Notes under the pieces: model-generated
What the model was told of the DNA's origin: nothing
What the model saw: only the letters and a program-made list of their open reading frames with translations
Database searches by the model: none
Shown here: piece after piece, positions 27,701-40,400 of the stretch
How the letters are laid out: each line of letters begins with the position of its first letter
How positions within the stretch are numbered: position 1 is the first letter of the stretch
Origin: Chionis minor
Lineage: Eukaryota > Chordata > Aves > Charadriiformes > Chionididae
Direction of reading: 5' to 3'
NCBI GenBank assembly: GCA_013398295.1
Contig: VZSF01003484.1
Coordinates: 324,870 to 388,869, forward strand
Length of the DNA stretch: 64,000 bases
Translations under genes and position numbers: made by a program

Positions 27701-30120
27701 AAAAGTTTGGTTTTATTTGTTTTTCTGCTTACAGAACATAAACTGGTCTCTTTGTCCTTTCATTTCTTTCAGATTTCTGGTAAAGCTTGTCTTTTACTTT
27801 TAGTAAAGTGTGCCTGTATCTCCACTTTTTTATGCACTTTTCCCCCATTCCAATTTAGATACTTTCCTTTGATTTAGAAAGATACCCCTGTGAATGTGTG
27901 CTTTTTATTCCATTACGTGCTGCTCTTGAATGTAATAATCTTTCTTTTGAGAAATAATCTTAATCCTGCTTTTTGCATCTATCATATTTTACAAAATAAT
28001 CATACTTGTGAAGCAGATTTTTAAGTATTACATGCACACTATTTCAGAATATTTAATACTGTAGCCATAATAATGCTTTCACTGGTGTGTAACTGCTTTT
28101 ATATTTGTTATGCTTTTGTGTTCATATTTTCTATTTCTCTACAGGTAAACCTTATTTTAACTTAACAAAAATTAATAATGTTATTGTCGAAAGCTTGAAG
28201 ATATTGTGCTTTTTATTGTAACTTCTCTACTTCTTTTCTTAATTATACTTTTATAGATGCCTTGGCTTGAAGACTCTCCTATATATCAGTCAACGGTCTT
28301 TAAATAATGGGAAAGGAGAAAAAAATAGGAATTTGGATAAATAATCGTTTCTCTCAAATACCACATGAAACTGTAGCAATGGTGCACTTCACATAAGATA
28401 CCTTTAAATCCACATAAAAAGCTAGATAAAATAGTTCTGTTCCAAATAAGAAAGTTCTCCTGATGTACGTGTTAACACAACTCCCATGGGCATCCTTATG
28501 ACAGAATTTACATCTGAACACAATTAGTCTAACTTAATGGCAGCTTTGTGTATAATTAATTATATTATCAATCTGTCTCTTTAATGTTGGTTTGGATTTA
28601 CAAGTTTTTATGATATTAGCTGAGGAAAAAGTAATACAAAAGACTGTGGACTCTTACCTCAGATTTTAAAACATCCAGCAGGTTCAGACTCATGGGGAAA
28701 GCACACAAGCAGTGAAGACTGCTGCTAAATGTAATTAGGAGACATATTTTAAAATCTTCCCAGAAATTTATTTCACAAATGTTGTTTCCTTTTTTCTACT
28801 TGTGTTGGCTATCTTCTTAATTACTGTGATCTTTACAAAAAGCACTTTTTTTCATGTTAGAACAAGCTTTGAGGAAAATGTTAGGATAAATGTTGTGGTA
28901 AAAACATGACTTTGGCTTGTGTTTCTCCGGTTGTTCATTTTGTTTTTACAGTATAGACAACATCTATATTATGGTTTCATGTATACCTTACTCACTCTTC
29001 TGCCTTAGCTGCCGTATCTGAAAACTGTGTGACCTCTTTCTTACTCTAAATTTATACTTGTAGCTTTTGAATAGAGAGGCCTTATCTCTAATTAGAATGA
29101 ATGGTTTTGTGAAAGTGCTGGATTAAAACAGTCTGACGCTCTTCAGTTATCATCTATGCTGTCTTAACAGTCAAAATCCTAAATTGTATTTTGGATGACA
29201 ATTTCATGTACCTTGAATAAAATAATTTTCTGTGAACTGCGACATAAACTGAGAGAGTATTCACACTGATGAGTTAAAGCCTAGAACCCGTGTTCAGGGA
29301 CCAGCGTTAAAGATACTTCCTACGTACATAGAATTCATTTTAGGAATTATAGGAATCCACTGATCAGCTGCCCCCCCTGCCTCCCTTTAAAGTCTGCAGG
29401 GAGAACAAGACAATTATTCGCAACCTAAAACAGAAACCTAAAACATATCAGAATATAAAGGGAACTATAAGCTGAGATGTAGCTAGCTACAGACATTTCA
29501 ACTTCAGCGAGATGAATTCCTACTCTAACTATCCTTGACATTGCACCAATTTTATCTTAAGACAGATTTTGTGCATGGTCTAATCATCCCATTAATTCCA
29601 AAAGTGTTTATGTAGTATAAAAGATCTCAGACTATAGTACCTAGACTGTCACAAAGGTATCTATCCCCCCAAAAAGCATGAGAAGGCCGTATGCCAGAAA
29701 CCAGCTGAACATCACCACTCATGCACATCACTATTTTCACCTGCTTTTTCTATTTACACCTCTGGGATTGCTGTTGCCATGTCTTTCTCATACCTTTTAG
29801 GGCTTCTGCTGTGGCTGCTCACTTCACGTGGAGGTGTTCTGTCTCAGCCACCTCTGTGCTTTCTCCTTCCTTTGCAGGCTGATCCCCAAAGGACTTGGTG
29901 CAGAGAGGGAGCTACAGCACGTCCCTATTGCCTCTGCTGGTAGAGCCCAAGCAAGCTTCCTTCAAGGAAGTGTTGCTCTAACAAGAAAAGGATCTTTGCA
30001 TAGTGTGAACATTATCCAGAAAAAGTACAACAAAGCAGCTAAGCCAAGAGGGTTTTGCTAGGACACTGATTCAATAGAGTTTGACTGTTCCATTGTGTTT
30101 TGTCGGTAATTAACATATGG
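24782..30120. other. AT-rich non-coding DNA
   Basis: No supportable gene. The open frame 25777-26121 (plus, 114 codons) has no recognisable domain. A CTTTCTCCTTCCTTTGCAG tract ends at 29877 and would fit a 3' splice site ahead of an open stretch to about 30061, but no partner donor or coding signal supports an exon. Confidence 0.45.
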
Positions 30121-30129
30121 AGAGGTACA

Positions 30130-30215
30130 CTGACTGTCTAAGGTCATCCAGGAGTAACATGAGGACTAGATTACAGATCTCCTGAGTCATCACTCAGTCA
30201 TTTGTTTAATAAACT
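30130..30215 (+). mobile_element. MIR-like SINE fragment
   Basis: The segment TCTAAGGTCATCCAGGAGTA through ACAGATCTCCTGAGTC follows the order of the core and 3' part of mammalian-wide/CORE SINEs (AAGGTCAC-AG, then a variable stretch, then AGGTCTCCTGACTC). MIR copies are ancient tRNA-derived SINEs found across amniotes. It is too diverged to define the ends. Confidence 0.5.
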
Positions 30216-33200
30216 GTAATGCTTCTCTAAAGTAAAATAATTAAAGACTGTGGAACGACATGTACTTTGGGGGAAAAAATCTAAGCCAAATTATTCTTTT
30301 TTTATTTAATTTCATTTATTACCAGGATGCACATTCACAACTTATCATTATCCCTTCTGAAAGCTTTTCCTAAAAATCTTCAATAATTTCAGCACAAAGA
30401 GAAATTAAAAGAAAATCAACTACTCTGCACTGAAGAATTTACAAAATAAGTGAGGAATACAATATGTATTTCATGTTATGAGGTTTACTATTACACCCTG
30501 TAAATTTTAAGAAGCTTTTTAAGATAAATACCCATTTTAAAATATCACCACCATCCCCATCTATATCATATACGGGTATGTAACACTGAAACCTAATTCT
30601 CTGAGTATGTATCAATAAAATGTTGAAAAATGTTTTGAAGTGTGTTGAAATAAAACTAGTATATTGCTCACCCTAAGATATCAGATTGTTTTTATCAGTA
30701 AAACTTGTGACTTTGATACCTGCAACAGTTTGACATGTAACTGTAAGTATGTATATTCATATGCATAATTTAATATACATGTAAAATATCCTGATGATGT
30801 TTTTCCAAAATTTGAGGATACCCATGAATTTAATATTTGATTACATACTTAGAAGGGAAAAAACATGCTAATTTTTTTTTAAATAAAACCCCTGTTTTCT
30901 CAGTGAACCAGAGTCCATTGGGACATCACTTATGCAATATGTGTATTATATGTTATATTATATGTATTATATAGTATGTATTTTATATGTATCTACTTAA
31001 AACACTTATTCTGGGCAAAAGCCATGTGATTATTCATTAGTACTTTTAATAGTATTCTGACTGCAAGATTTTAGAAAGAAATACATTTGTAGGCATAAGA
31101 TATCTATCATCAATTTCATTTCAGTTTTTTAGTGAAGTAGTGGTAGAAATGAAACAAGTGTTCATGCTGTGCAAAACCAATGAATCTATCTGTGTGCTGT
31201 TCTGTAGCCAAAGAAAAGTGGATAATGCGAACTGAAAAGGAATTATCTCACTTCATCTAGAAGAATACTTGAAAAGCAGCCTTAGGTAATTGCAAAGGTT
31301 TAATATATTGAGCACATTACAGCTCTCTTTAAAAATACAGAAGATTAAATTCATAATGTTTTGCCCAGTTATTTGTTAAAGGGCTTACATTTTTCTCTTG
31401 CCACCCAAAAGCCTGTAGGATAGAATGCAGGAGCAGCATATATTACTATCTGTCATGTTTTCTCCTGTAAAATTATCCAAGTTTTCTAACTTGACAGAAC
31501 TCATCTCACATATCTCAAATAGAAATAAGAAACTGACTATGGACAGAGAAGGAAGATAAATTTAAAGCTGAAATCTAAGCTATGTCCTTTGTGCAAGACT
31601 TAGACTATTCTGTTCCTATCTAGACTGACGTTACAGGAGAGAGGACAGCAGCAATATTTCCTAGGGTGTCCAGGTTAGAGTGTTGGTGTCACAGCCTTAT
31701 ACTGTGGCACACAGTGACCACTGGTATTGTGTTGTCGTCACATAGCTATAGTCTCCACCTGCCTTGTGATTTTTAATTTATTTTTTTTTCCCAAACAAGG
31801 CCAAAGTTCATATTTGCCCTTGATTTAAAGCCTCCCTGTACCTTTGCTCTTTCTCTCCTTGCCATATTTTGTGATGGGATGATGCCTATGTAATCTTAAA
31901 ATTTTGTTCTTTCTGGTTTTTTTTTTTTTTTTAATCTTAGTGGGAAATGTACTTTCCTCGGGATAAGCTTTCTATCTATCGGCCATATATTAGCATCTTC
32001 TTTTCATATCCTTCATCCCTCCAGAAGAATTCATTTCCACCATCCCCATTTTAAGAATGATGTGAGTTAAGAGCAACACAGTTGAAGAGAAATAAGCCTG
32101 TCTTTTCTAGATTTTTGTGTAAAAGAAGAGAGCTTCATACATCACATTAGGAATTTGAGTCTTGCACAATTCATAATAGACCTATTTAATAGTTATATGT
32201 TTCTATGTACTTATACATATGTGTATACAATTAACTCTATATAGATAAATATATATTCCTAAATACATACCATTTATGTATATATCTGAAGTTAGAATTA
32301 CAATGAAGGACAAAAATTGTGTGCTCTGTGCCTATTGTCAGGGACTTATTTTTTTTTCTGTAGATTTTTTCCTTCATATGAAAAGTAAGCTTCCCCTCCT
32401 CCCCTCCCCCCCACCCCGAGCTGTGAAACTACAAAGAATTTTTACAGTTTTTGCACTTCACTTATAAGAAACAAATAGCAGTGAGGTGGATAACTCTTAC
32501 CGAATTTCAACGCAAGTTAGGCACATCTGTGCCTTTGCAAATTTTTGCCCTATAGAAACTTAGCTTTTTAGCTATAGCACATGCATTTCTTTAGTAACAT
32601 TAGGGAGCACCATTATAATTAGAAACTTGCAATGAAATCTTAATGAGAAACATGAGACAATATATCATAATCTAATATAATGATACCTATTAGAATGTTA
32701 GAGCTCAAGTCATCAGTAGTATACTTACGAATACTTATCTTCATTTTATGGAATTTCTGTAATTTAATGGATTGATGTAATCACTGAGAAGACTGGAAGA
32801 AATACCTGATTGCAGACTGACCCTGGAGCGAATTGTGATATAATTGATGTTTCAGGCAGGACAGGACTAGTTTACAGAGGGAGAATAAGACTTTTTCATT
32901 TCAGTAGTTACAGCTGTATAGCAAGAAAGTACAGCAATTCTTGCGGTCCTTGTTATTTTATGATAACAACAGCAGTAAAAATAAGCAAGATATGTCCTTT
33001 ATTGGCAGGAATTTGGACAGAATGACCTGATCAGTATTCTCCACCTTCACATTTTTTTGTCTGATAACAGTAATGGACACCTAGTAGCTGAAATTTTCAG
33101 CATTGATTTGGAAATATATTGCATATAGATTAATCAAAGGATTTTTCTTCTTGAATTATAGATCAGAGACAATAGAATGATAAATAATACAAGAACAAGG

Positions 33201-33969
33201 TTGTTCTGAAAGAAGTTTCAGAAAAGGGTTCCATAGGCACAACAGGGTATGCTTTCATATCTGTCTTAAATATATTTTCACAGAATTCCTGGAGATGAAT
33301 CTTTTTAGAGCACTCACTTACTTGTATGATTACTATCAAGAGCCATTTGACAGAATTCATAAGGCTCAGTCAATTTCAGATAGCTGCCATGAGTTTTTTT
33401 ATGCATTAATAATCTTCTGTGCTGCAAAATATTCAGACAATGGGATTTTAGCAGCCTACAGTGAATGAAAGAATGATGTAAGTATATAGCAGCCAACAAC
33501 TAAAAATGTAAAAACATTCATTTTCAACATTTTTTTTTAATATATCCTTTTTTCCTATTGCCTATTTATTTTTCTATTCCCCCTTTTCTGCTACTGCTCC
33601 TTATCTCTTTTCCCTTTCATCCTTCTCTTCTTTTCCCTTTCTTAATTATTCTTCCTCTTTCTTCTTGACACTCTCATTACATTTATTTTTATAAAGTCTC
33701 TTTAGAAGGGAAAGAAGACTATTAGCAGTCCTGAGATTTTTGTAGTTACGAATTTCCAGTAATGAATGTCTTTTATATCATGATTTTACATTAAAGAAAA
33801 TACGCTGGAGCATGAAAGCATGGCTTAAGCCAAATGCTATTTTCCCTTTTAAAGCTGCTGCTTCAGTTTCAGTTGCATTAGGCAAATGGACACAATTTTC
33901 TCCTGCCTGCAGCCAGCATTGCCTCAGGTCCCTCTCTATTCTTGTGTTCAGTAACCTTCCTTCCCGCTC
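30216..33969. other. AT-rich non-coding DNA with simple-sequence tracts
   Basis: No gene seen. It holds a TATTATATG-rich stretch at 30935-30985, a T-run at 31919-31932, a pyrimidine-rich CCCCTCC tract at about 32393-32416, and a long CT-rich tract at about 33530-33680. Confidence 0.5.
33530..33680. repeat. Polypyrimidine-rich tract
   Basis: About 150 bp dominated by C and T on the plus strand (CCTTCTCTTCTTTTCCC and similar) without a fixed unit. It is low-complexity sequence. Confidence 0.6.
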
Positions 33970-34450
33970 TTTCTCTGGGTCACTTAGGTCAGGTGATTTG
34001 AAAATATACATACAGCGTGAGAGTGCGGCACAATTTATCAGCTAATACATATGCAGTGGATAACTTGGAATAAGAAGCTACAAGGCTAAGCATTAATAGA
34101 CTCACTGGCCCTGATGCAAGACTTGATGAGTGTTTGTTGACCAGTCAGCCATCAATCAGTCATCAGCCTCTGTTGCTAGTTGGAGATCCTTGATGTTGCT
34201 GAATTACTATTTTCTGATTCCTTGTTTTTCAAATGTCACCCCAAGGGCTTTATAACTTTTCGTGTCAGTATTTCCCTTTTGAAATTCTGAGCTGCTAATA
34301 ATATTTCAGCAATAACACTTCTGGGTTTTTGCTTTTCTTATTTTGTGTTGTTTTGGCTCACATACTTTCTCATGCCTTAAAACCAGTTTCCCAGTAACAC
34401 TAAGCCAAGGTCACAGGACCATGATGCACCAAACCCAGCCTGGAGACACA
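33970..34450 (+). repeat. Ancient repeat, copy A (pair of 59230-59810)
   Basis: Collinear with the sequence at 59230-59810. Shared anchors in order are GGGTCACT (33977), GCTAATACATA (34041), GGCTAAGCA (34084), GCCATCAATCAG (about 34148), TAATAAT (about 34297), and CTTTCTCA (about 34367). Spacing between anchors is nearly constant: from the second to the third it is 43 versus 42 bp, and from TAATAAT to the end of CTTTCTCA it is 77 bp in both. Sequence between the anchors is strongly diverged. I do not recognise the family, and it is not the part of CR1 that I know. It may be an old transposon or an old local duplication. Confidence 0.6.
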
Positions 34451-36834
34451 GACAGCTGAGTCCTTGGGAGGAAGGTGACTGTTAGTACCTCCCTCAGCCC
34501 GCAAGACCAGCCAGTATCTCTGTTTCTCTGGCAGTGTCTGAGGAAGGGAGTGCTTCTTTCTCACATCCAGCGTCTGTGCTAGAAAACAGCTGTCGTCCTT
34601 CCTCCATAGCTTCTGAAGTCACAGCAGCCACAGTTAAATCTTGTACAATTTGAGCCCCTTAAGCAAGATCATTTCAGCTATTCTTACATTATATATCTTA
34701 TTTCTGTAAGCTGATACTGTTCTCTTGAGCTTGAAATTTCTACTGAAGATATCTCTTCCTCTGCAGCATTTCAGCATTTTCCTCTGTCTCTGTTGGTTAC
34801 CTGTGTTGTTTTTTACACTTCATTTGGAAATGACTTAACATAGGAAAAATGTATGAAATTATCCTGGTTTAGGAAAGTGTTGGATTTAGGGATTTTAAAT
34901 AGCCGTTCTTGTTGGCTTTCTAATCTAAAATCCCTGTGTTAATGCTATATGAACAGAAAAAAAACTGTTGCATAAATATGATTATGACACTTTTAGCAGC
35001 AGATCCTCTCCATCACACAACTTATTTCACCAAAGTATCTATGTTTAAAGAGATTGCAAAGGGGAAAAGAATAAAGAGGCTCTAGTTCAAATGGCATCAG
35101 AAAACAGTAAAAATCTTTTTATGAATGCAAGTTTTGTCATGTAGGGTGTATTTGCTTGTTTAAAGAAAATTAGGATTCAGGTTATCAAAAGTAAGAATGT
35201 CTCCATTGCTAAAATCTATTTAATTTCTTAAAGAAATACTGACTGAAACAGAGTCAGTTCAAATGCCGAGCTGTTAAACAAAATTTTAGGGACACTGACT
35301 CTGCCAGTAGGCACTGATATGGGATATAGTTACTGTGAGTTATGCTATGCCAAGGGGCATTTTGTAATCTGAACATGGATGAGCTATCTTGTGCCCTAGA
35401 TTCAGTAAAACTGTGTGAACTTCTGTATGCATTTGTGCATTCTGCATTTGTGCTCTGCCAACACTCCAGCATGATCAGAAACTGTGAGGCCACATTAACC
35501 CACTACAAAAGCAAGTTAATGCACTCTGTTTTTCAGTAGGCTCATTTAACTTCTGTGTAGTTCTGCATAAATGCCTCCTTTATCTCCTGGTCCTAATATA
35601 AACCCAGAAATATTGAGCAGCACTATTTGTTCAATAGATTCTATAGCATACAGTTGTACAGCAGTGAGAAGTATGGTTTCAGCCAGAGCAGACATCCCAA
35701 AGGTACCTTTGGCTCAGTTATTGACAATTACCTAGCCATAACTGCATGAAAATCAGCATTTCAGGTGAGTTTACTTCCCCTCTCTGTGTCCAGCTTTGTT
35801 ATTTCTATAGTTACATGGGTTCTTTGCTTCTTGGAGGGAAATTTTCATCATATGTTTCCTCTTCTATACGGGTCTGTAGGACTGAGATTAAACAGGTACC
35901 TAACTCTAAGTCGTAACACCCATCAACAGTGAGTGGTAAGTGTACTGACAAGATTTTCAGACTAATAATTTCTATTTAGTGACAGTTATATAATGAAATG
36001 AATCAATGAAGTCCTAAGAATTAATTTATCTTATCAGAATTCTTTTTAAAAAGTAAAATAATTGGTTTTATTGATCCCTGTTGCCTTAGATCTTTTTAGT
36101 CCACTGTTGTGAATACACCCTCCACTTCATAAATCCTCAAAAGGCCCTTTGTCCCAAACCATAAAGAATACTTTTGATTATTTTAGTAGCAAAACCAAAC
36201 ACAGTAAGCTGCCCAAAGGGAGATAAAGCAGAAGTAAGTTTTAGCCAAATGTGATAAAATATAGTCCTGCTTTGAAAAAGATGTGGTTAGGGCTCTTTTG
36301 TGCTAACTCTAACCAACGTGGTTTCCTAAGATTTTCTTTGACAGACTGCAAACTTAGCTAAAAAGTAACCTATGAAATAATATTAGAAAAGCTTTTTTTT
36401 TTTCTTTTCAACAGGTAGAAAAGGTCATGTCATCTTTTAAAGGTATATTTGTAACAACAAAAATAGGATGGCTTTTCAGTTGTTTTAAACTGTGATAATC
36501 TAGTTTCATTAGAATGTTATCTTATTGTTATTTTTTTCACAAAACTAAACTCAGGCAAGCTTTCCTTTTTTTCCCCCCCTTGTTTTGTTTTTACTGCACA
36601 GGGAGTAAATTAGTTTCTTGAGAAGCAGTGTCTAATATGTAATTAGTTATAAAAATGCTCATATTACTGAGTCATCTTAAAGACTTGGTTAGTCAGGTTA
36701 TATACACCTGAAGCTGCGCGAACAATTCAGAAAGACCATTTAATTAGTAATCTTTTCCATTATCCTTTTTGCAAACTTTTCATTACTACATCAGGGTCTT
36801 CAATATGCATATCAGGTAAACAGAAACACTGTTT
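34451..36834. other. Non-coding DNA
   Basis: No gene or repeat that I can assign. The frames on both strands at 35254-35539 overlap each other and lack motifs. Confidence 0.5.
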
Positions 36835-37091
36835 TGAGTGAGGTAATTCTGAACCTTTACTCCGTTCTGGTGGGACCCCACCTGCAGTACTGTGTCCAGC
36901 ACTGGAGCCCTCAGCACAGGAAAGATGTGGACCTGTTGGAGCAAGTCCAGAGGAGGGCCACAAAAATGATCAGGAGGACGGATCACCTCTCCTATGAGAA
37001 CAGGCTGAGACAGTTGGGGTTCAGCCTGGGGAAGAGAAGACTCCAGGGGAGACCTTATTGCAACTTTCCAGGAGTTAAAGGGGGCTTATAA
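36834..37091 (+). pseudogene. CR1 ORF2 C-terminal remnant
   Basis: An open frame of 85 codons inside the CR1 3' part. Recognisable blocks are GPHLQYCVQ, the VQRRATKMI block, LSYENRLRQLG and KRRLQGR, which form the C-terminal tail of the CR1 reverse transcriptase protein. A frame change near 37050-37060, where the sequence runs AACTTTCCAGGAGTTAAAGG, ends the match in a premature stop. The reverse transcriptase core and endonuclease are absent through 5' truncation. Confidence 0.85.
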
Positions 37092-37412
37092 GAAAGATCG
37101 AGACAGGCTTTTTAGCAGGGCCTATTGTAATAGGACAAGGGGTAATGGTTTTAAGCTAAAGAAGGGTAGATTTAGACTAGAAATAAGGAAGATGTTTTTT
37201 ATGCTGAGGGTGGTGAAACGCCGGAAAAGTTTGCCCAGAGAGGTGGTAGATGCCCCATCCCTGGAAACATTCAAGGTCAGGTTGGATGGGGCTCTGGGCA
37301 ACCTGATCTAGTTAAAAATGCCCCTGCTCATTGCGGAGGAGGATGGACTAGATGACCTTTAAAGGTCCCTTCCAACCCAAAAGATTCTATGATGCTATGA
37401 TTCTGATTCTCT
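36835..37412 (+). mobile_element. CR1 LINE 3' part, well preserved
   Basis: A 5'-truncated CR1 of about 580 bp in plus orientation. It covers the C-terminal end of ORF2 ('CTGCAGTACTGTGTCCAGCA', 'GGAGGGCCACAAAAATGATC', AGGCTGAGACAGTTGGGG), then the 'GGGGTAATGGTTTTAAGCTA' and 'GAGAGGTGGTAGATGCCCCA' segments. It ends with 'TGACCTTTAAAGGTCCCTTC' and the GATTCTATGATGCTATGATT 3' microsatellite at about 37383-37405. By eye it is much closer to the CR1 pattern than the copy at 1982-3105, so it is younger. It is dead: the frame breaks after about 85 codons. Confidence 0.92.
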
Positions 37413-40400
37413 TTCTAAATGTAAATGCCTTTGAGAGCAAGATTCAATCACAAAACAACAGCAAACCCCCCCCAAAAAATCCAAACCTAAAAATCCCCAA
37501 ACAACACTGCGGTCTTAATGAAAGTTCTGATATTTGTCAACACGTTAGGAAAAAAATATAGCTTAAACTTTGGTTTGCTGATTGTGAATAAAACAAATAT
37601 TCTCACTTAAAAGTTCTAGTTCCTAATTAGAGTTTTGTAATGTTTGTATTATGGGAAGTCTTTTTTAAGTATGTTTCCTGATATGCTTCTATATCAAGGT
37701 ATTCCTGTTATTACTTATCCAGACTCAGTCATGACTTACCTTTTGCTAGAAAGTTGCCCTAACTGATTTCCACCAATTTTTACAAAAATACGCTGAACAA
37801 CTCAGGATGAAACCCAAGTGATTTTATGGAACTTTCTTATCCAAAGAGTTACTAGCAAAATTTAGGCCCTGACCATCACTGACACTGGTGTATGTCCATC
37901 TCTTCAGTCAGTAAACAACTCTTTTGAAATCTCAGAAAAAAAATCAAGTGTTTAAAGATGCATATATTTTTTGCAGATATTAGACTGTTATTTAGACCAA
38001 GATTTATACTGCTTATTTTCCTGTTCTAATTCACATTTTTTCTATGGTATTTCAACTAAAGTAAGTGAAATATGACAAACACAAATACAGACAAAGAACA
38101 GAGAGACCAAAATTAAGTCTTCTTTTAAAAAATAATCTTCTAATATAAGTAATATTTGCCCCATCTGAATTATACAAACACTTGTATCCTGAACTCTCCA
38201 AATTCTTGGATATTTCCTGTGGGTTTATGCTACTATAGTCCCTAGCTCGAATTTGAGGCTGCATTATGAATATTTTTCTACTTTTAGTTAGTAATTATGG
38301 TAGTGATATTCCAGAATGCACCACTTCCCCCCAGACAACCGGCCTTTTTTCCGTTTACGTTGTATATCTCAAAAGTTAGTTGGAACAGTCTTTGAACATT
38401 TGTAATAAACAAATTCATTGGCAAATGTAGCTCTCATGGGTTTATAGTGCAATACTGACAGGTGTGTTTCTTTTTCTCTCATGAAACTTTCTCTATAAAA
38501 ATAGAATAGCTAGATTAAAACTTAACAAGAAATGAAAACCATGTGAGACTGGTGCGTGCATATGTCTATCCTTCTATATGTGTGGATAAATATATGTTTA
38601 TGAACAGAGCTGAGAGGTGTGTGGAATTGAAGGACAGTGAGGAAGACTTTATTCATGTTTTTGTGATCAGTCTCCGTGTTGTTGGATAAAATACCTCAAA
38701 CTAATACAAACAACATTTAATGAATTCCTGTTGTGTTTAATGCTAGAGAGGTTTAATCCTATAAATAATGTTTTAATGTGTCTCTGAAATCTCTACCCTT
38801 TTTTTCTGAGGTAAGGTTTTCTTGAGAAAAAATCCAGGGGTTTTTTTTATTTTATTAATAAACTATTGTAATATATATGTCTTGACACCGAAGTTAAATT
38901 GAGTCAGATACATTAGGGATTTCCGGCCAATTTCCAAATCCATGAAATAAGAAAACGGGTAGGAGTTAAACTGCAAATTCTTTCTTTTATCTGATGATAT
39001 GGCAGAATGAAATCCGCAAGGGTCATCAAGGTAAATACTCAAGTGAACGTTTGTGCAAATACTTAGTCACAACTGTTTCTTCTGCAAAGATTTTTGCAAA
39101 CAAAAATTTGCTTGTTTAAATGTTTGCAAAAATGAACAAAAGAAGCCAGTAAGTAGTCTGGCAAACTGTGTTCTCTTAGAAAAGCTTTGAGATTTTCATT
39201 ATCCATAGAAACTATATAAAATACAACTTTATGTGAAAAAAATTGAGCAATATTCAATTTGAAAATAGTAGTACAATCTTAATTAAAAAAAAAAAAAGTC
39301 TTTCTCCATCTGTTCATCGTAGGTCTTCAAAAGTTGTGAGAGACAGGATTTATGAACGTCACACAATTAATCAGTAGTTCAGAGGCCAGGAAAGACACGA
39401 AAAAGTGGATCAGCTGCTTATTGTTTGGGAACAGAGTAAGTTCCTGTAGGTGAAAACAAGCTCCTTTTGTTTCCAGCTCCTCTGAACAAAGATTGTTCAT
39501 TCTGAAACTCTAGAAAGCATCTAAATCAGTAGGTTTCAGTCTGTGGCCTTAGAGGTCTAAGGGCATTTCTAAGTCTGTAAAAGGTGACTAACAAAATCCT
39601 TTCTTACATTTCCTTTCTACAGGTCGTACTAATATCCTCTGAAAACATTAGGTAACATCCAATTACAATTGCTACTTCCAATCAGTAATCATATCCCATC
39701 TGTCCTCATTTTGCAGGAGCTGGAGTGGCTGCATGGTTCTGTGTTGCCAGCTGAGCCAAAACTGTGACATGTACATTCTCAGATAATTCCTCAGTCAGCC
39801 ACAGGGAGAATGCTTTTGAAAAGTATAGTTTCAGCTGTGCCATTTAGAACCGAGCATTTTATTTACAGAAGATTCAAGGTATTGAAAACATTTTCAAATG
39901 TACAAATATTTTTGATTGAGGTAAAAGAGGCACTTTTTTCTGTTTTGTATTATTTGATTGAAAGATTCCGGTTTTTGATTCTCAACCAGGATTTTTGCTA
40001 CTTTATGTCTTTGTGACTTCAGTATCAACATTGGTGCTTATCTTTAGAAATGTCATTCATTATTCCAATGTACACATGCTCAGTGGAAAAACTGAAGATA
40101 CCAGAGGAAAGTCTAAATAAAGTGGAGCAGAAAAATCTCAATTCAAAATAACAAAAATTCAGGAGATTTTCTTAGTCTCTTTTACTCTTGCTATAGAAAG
40201 TAGACTAGAAGCTCCATTGCCTTACATAAAGGTTAACAACAGCTATTTGATATTATCAAGATATGAATTAAATATTACAACATCTATACACTTTGGAAAT
40301 AAGAAATTCAATAAATTATACTTAATTCTTTCATTAATTGCTTGACAAGTGTTAACAACTTTATCACTACTTTATCTAAAAAAACAAATGTCTAAACTAA

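Noticed and set aside
37461..37505. C-rich and A-rich tract as a possible regulatory repeat
   Set aside because: Low-complexity sequence without a regular unit or neighbouring gene.
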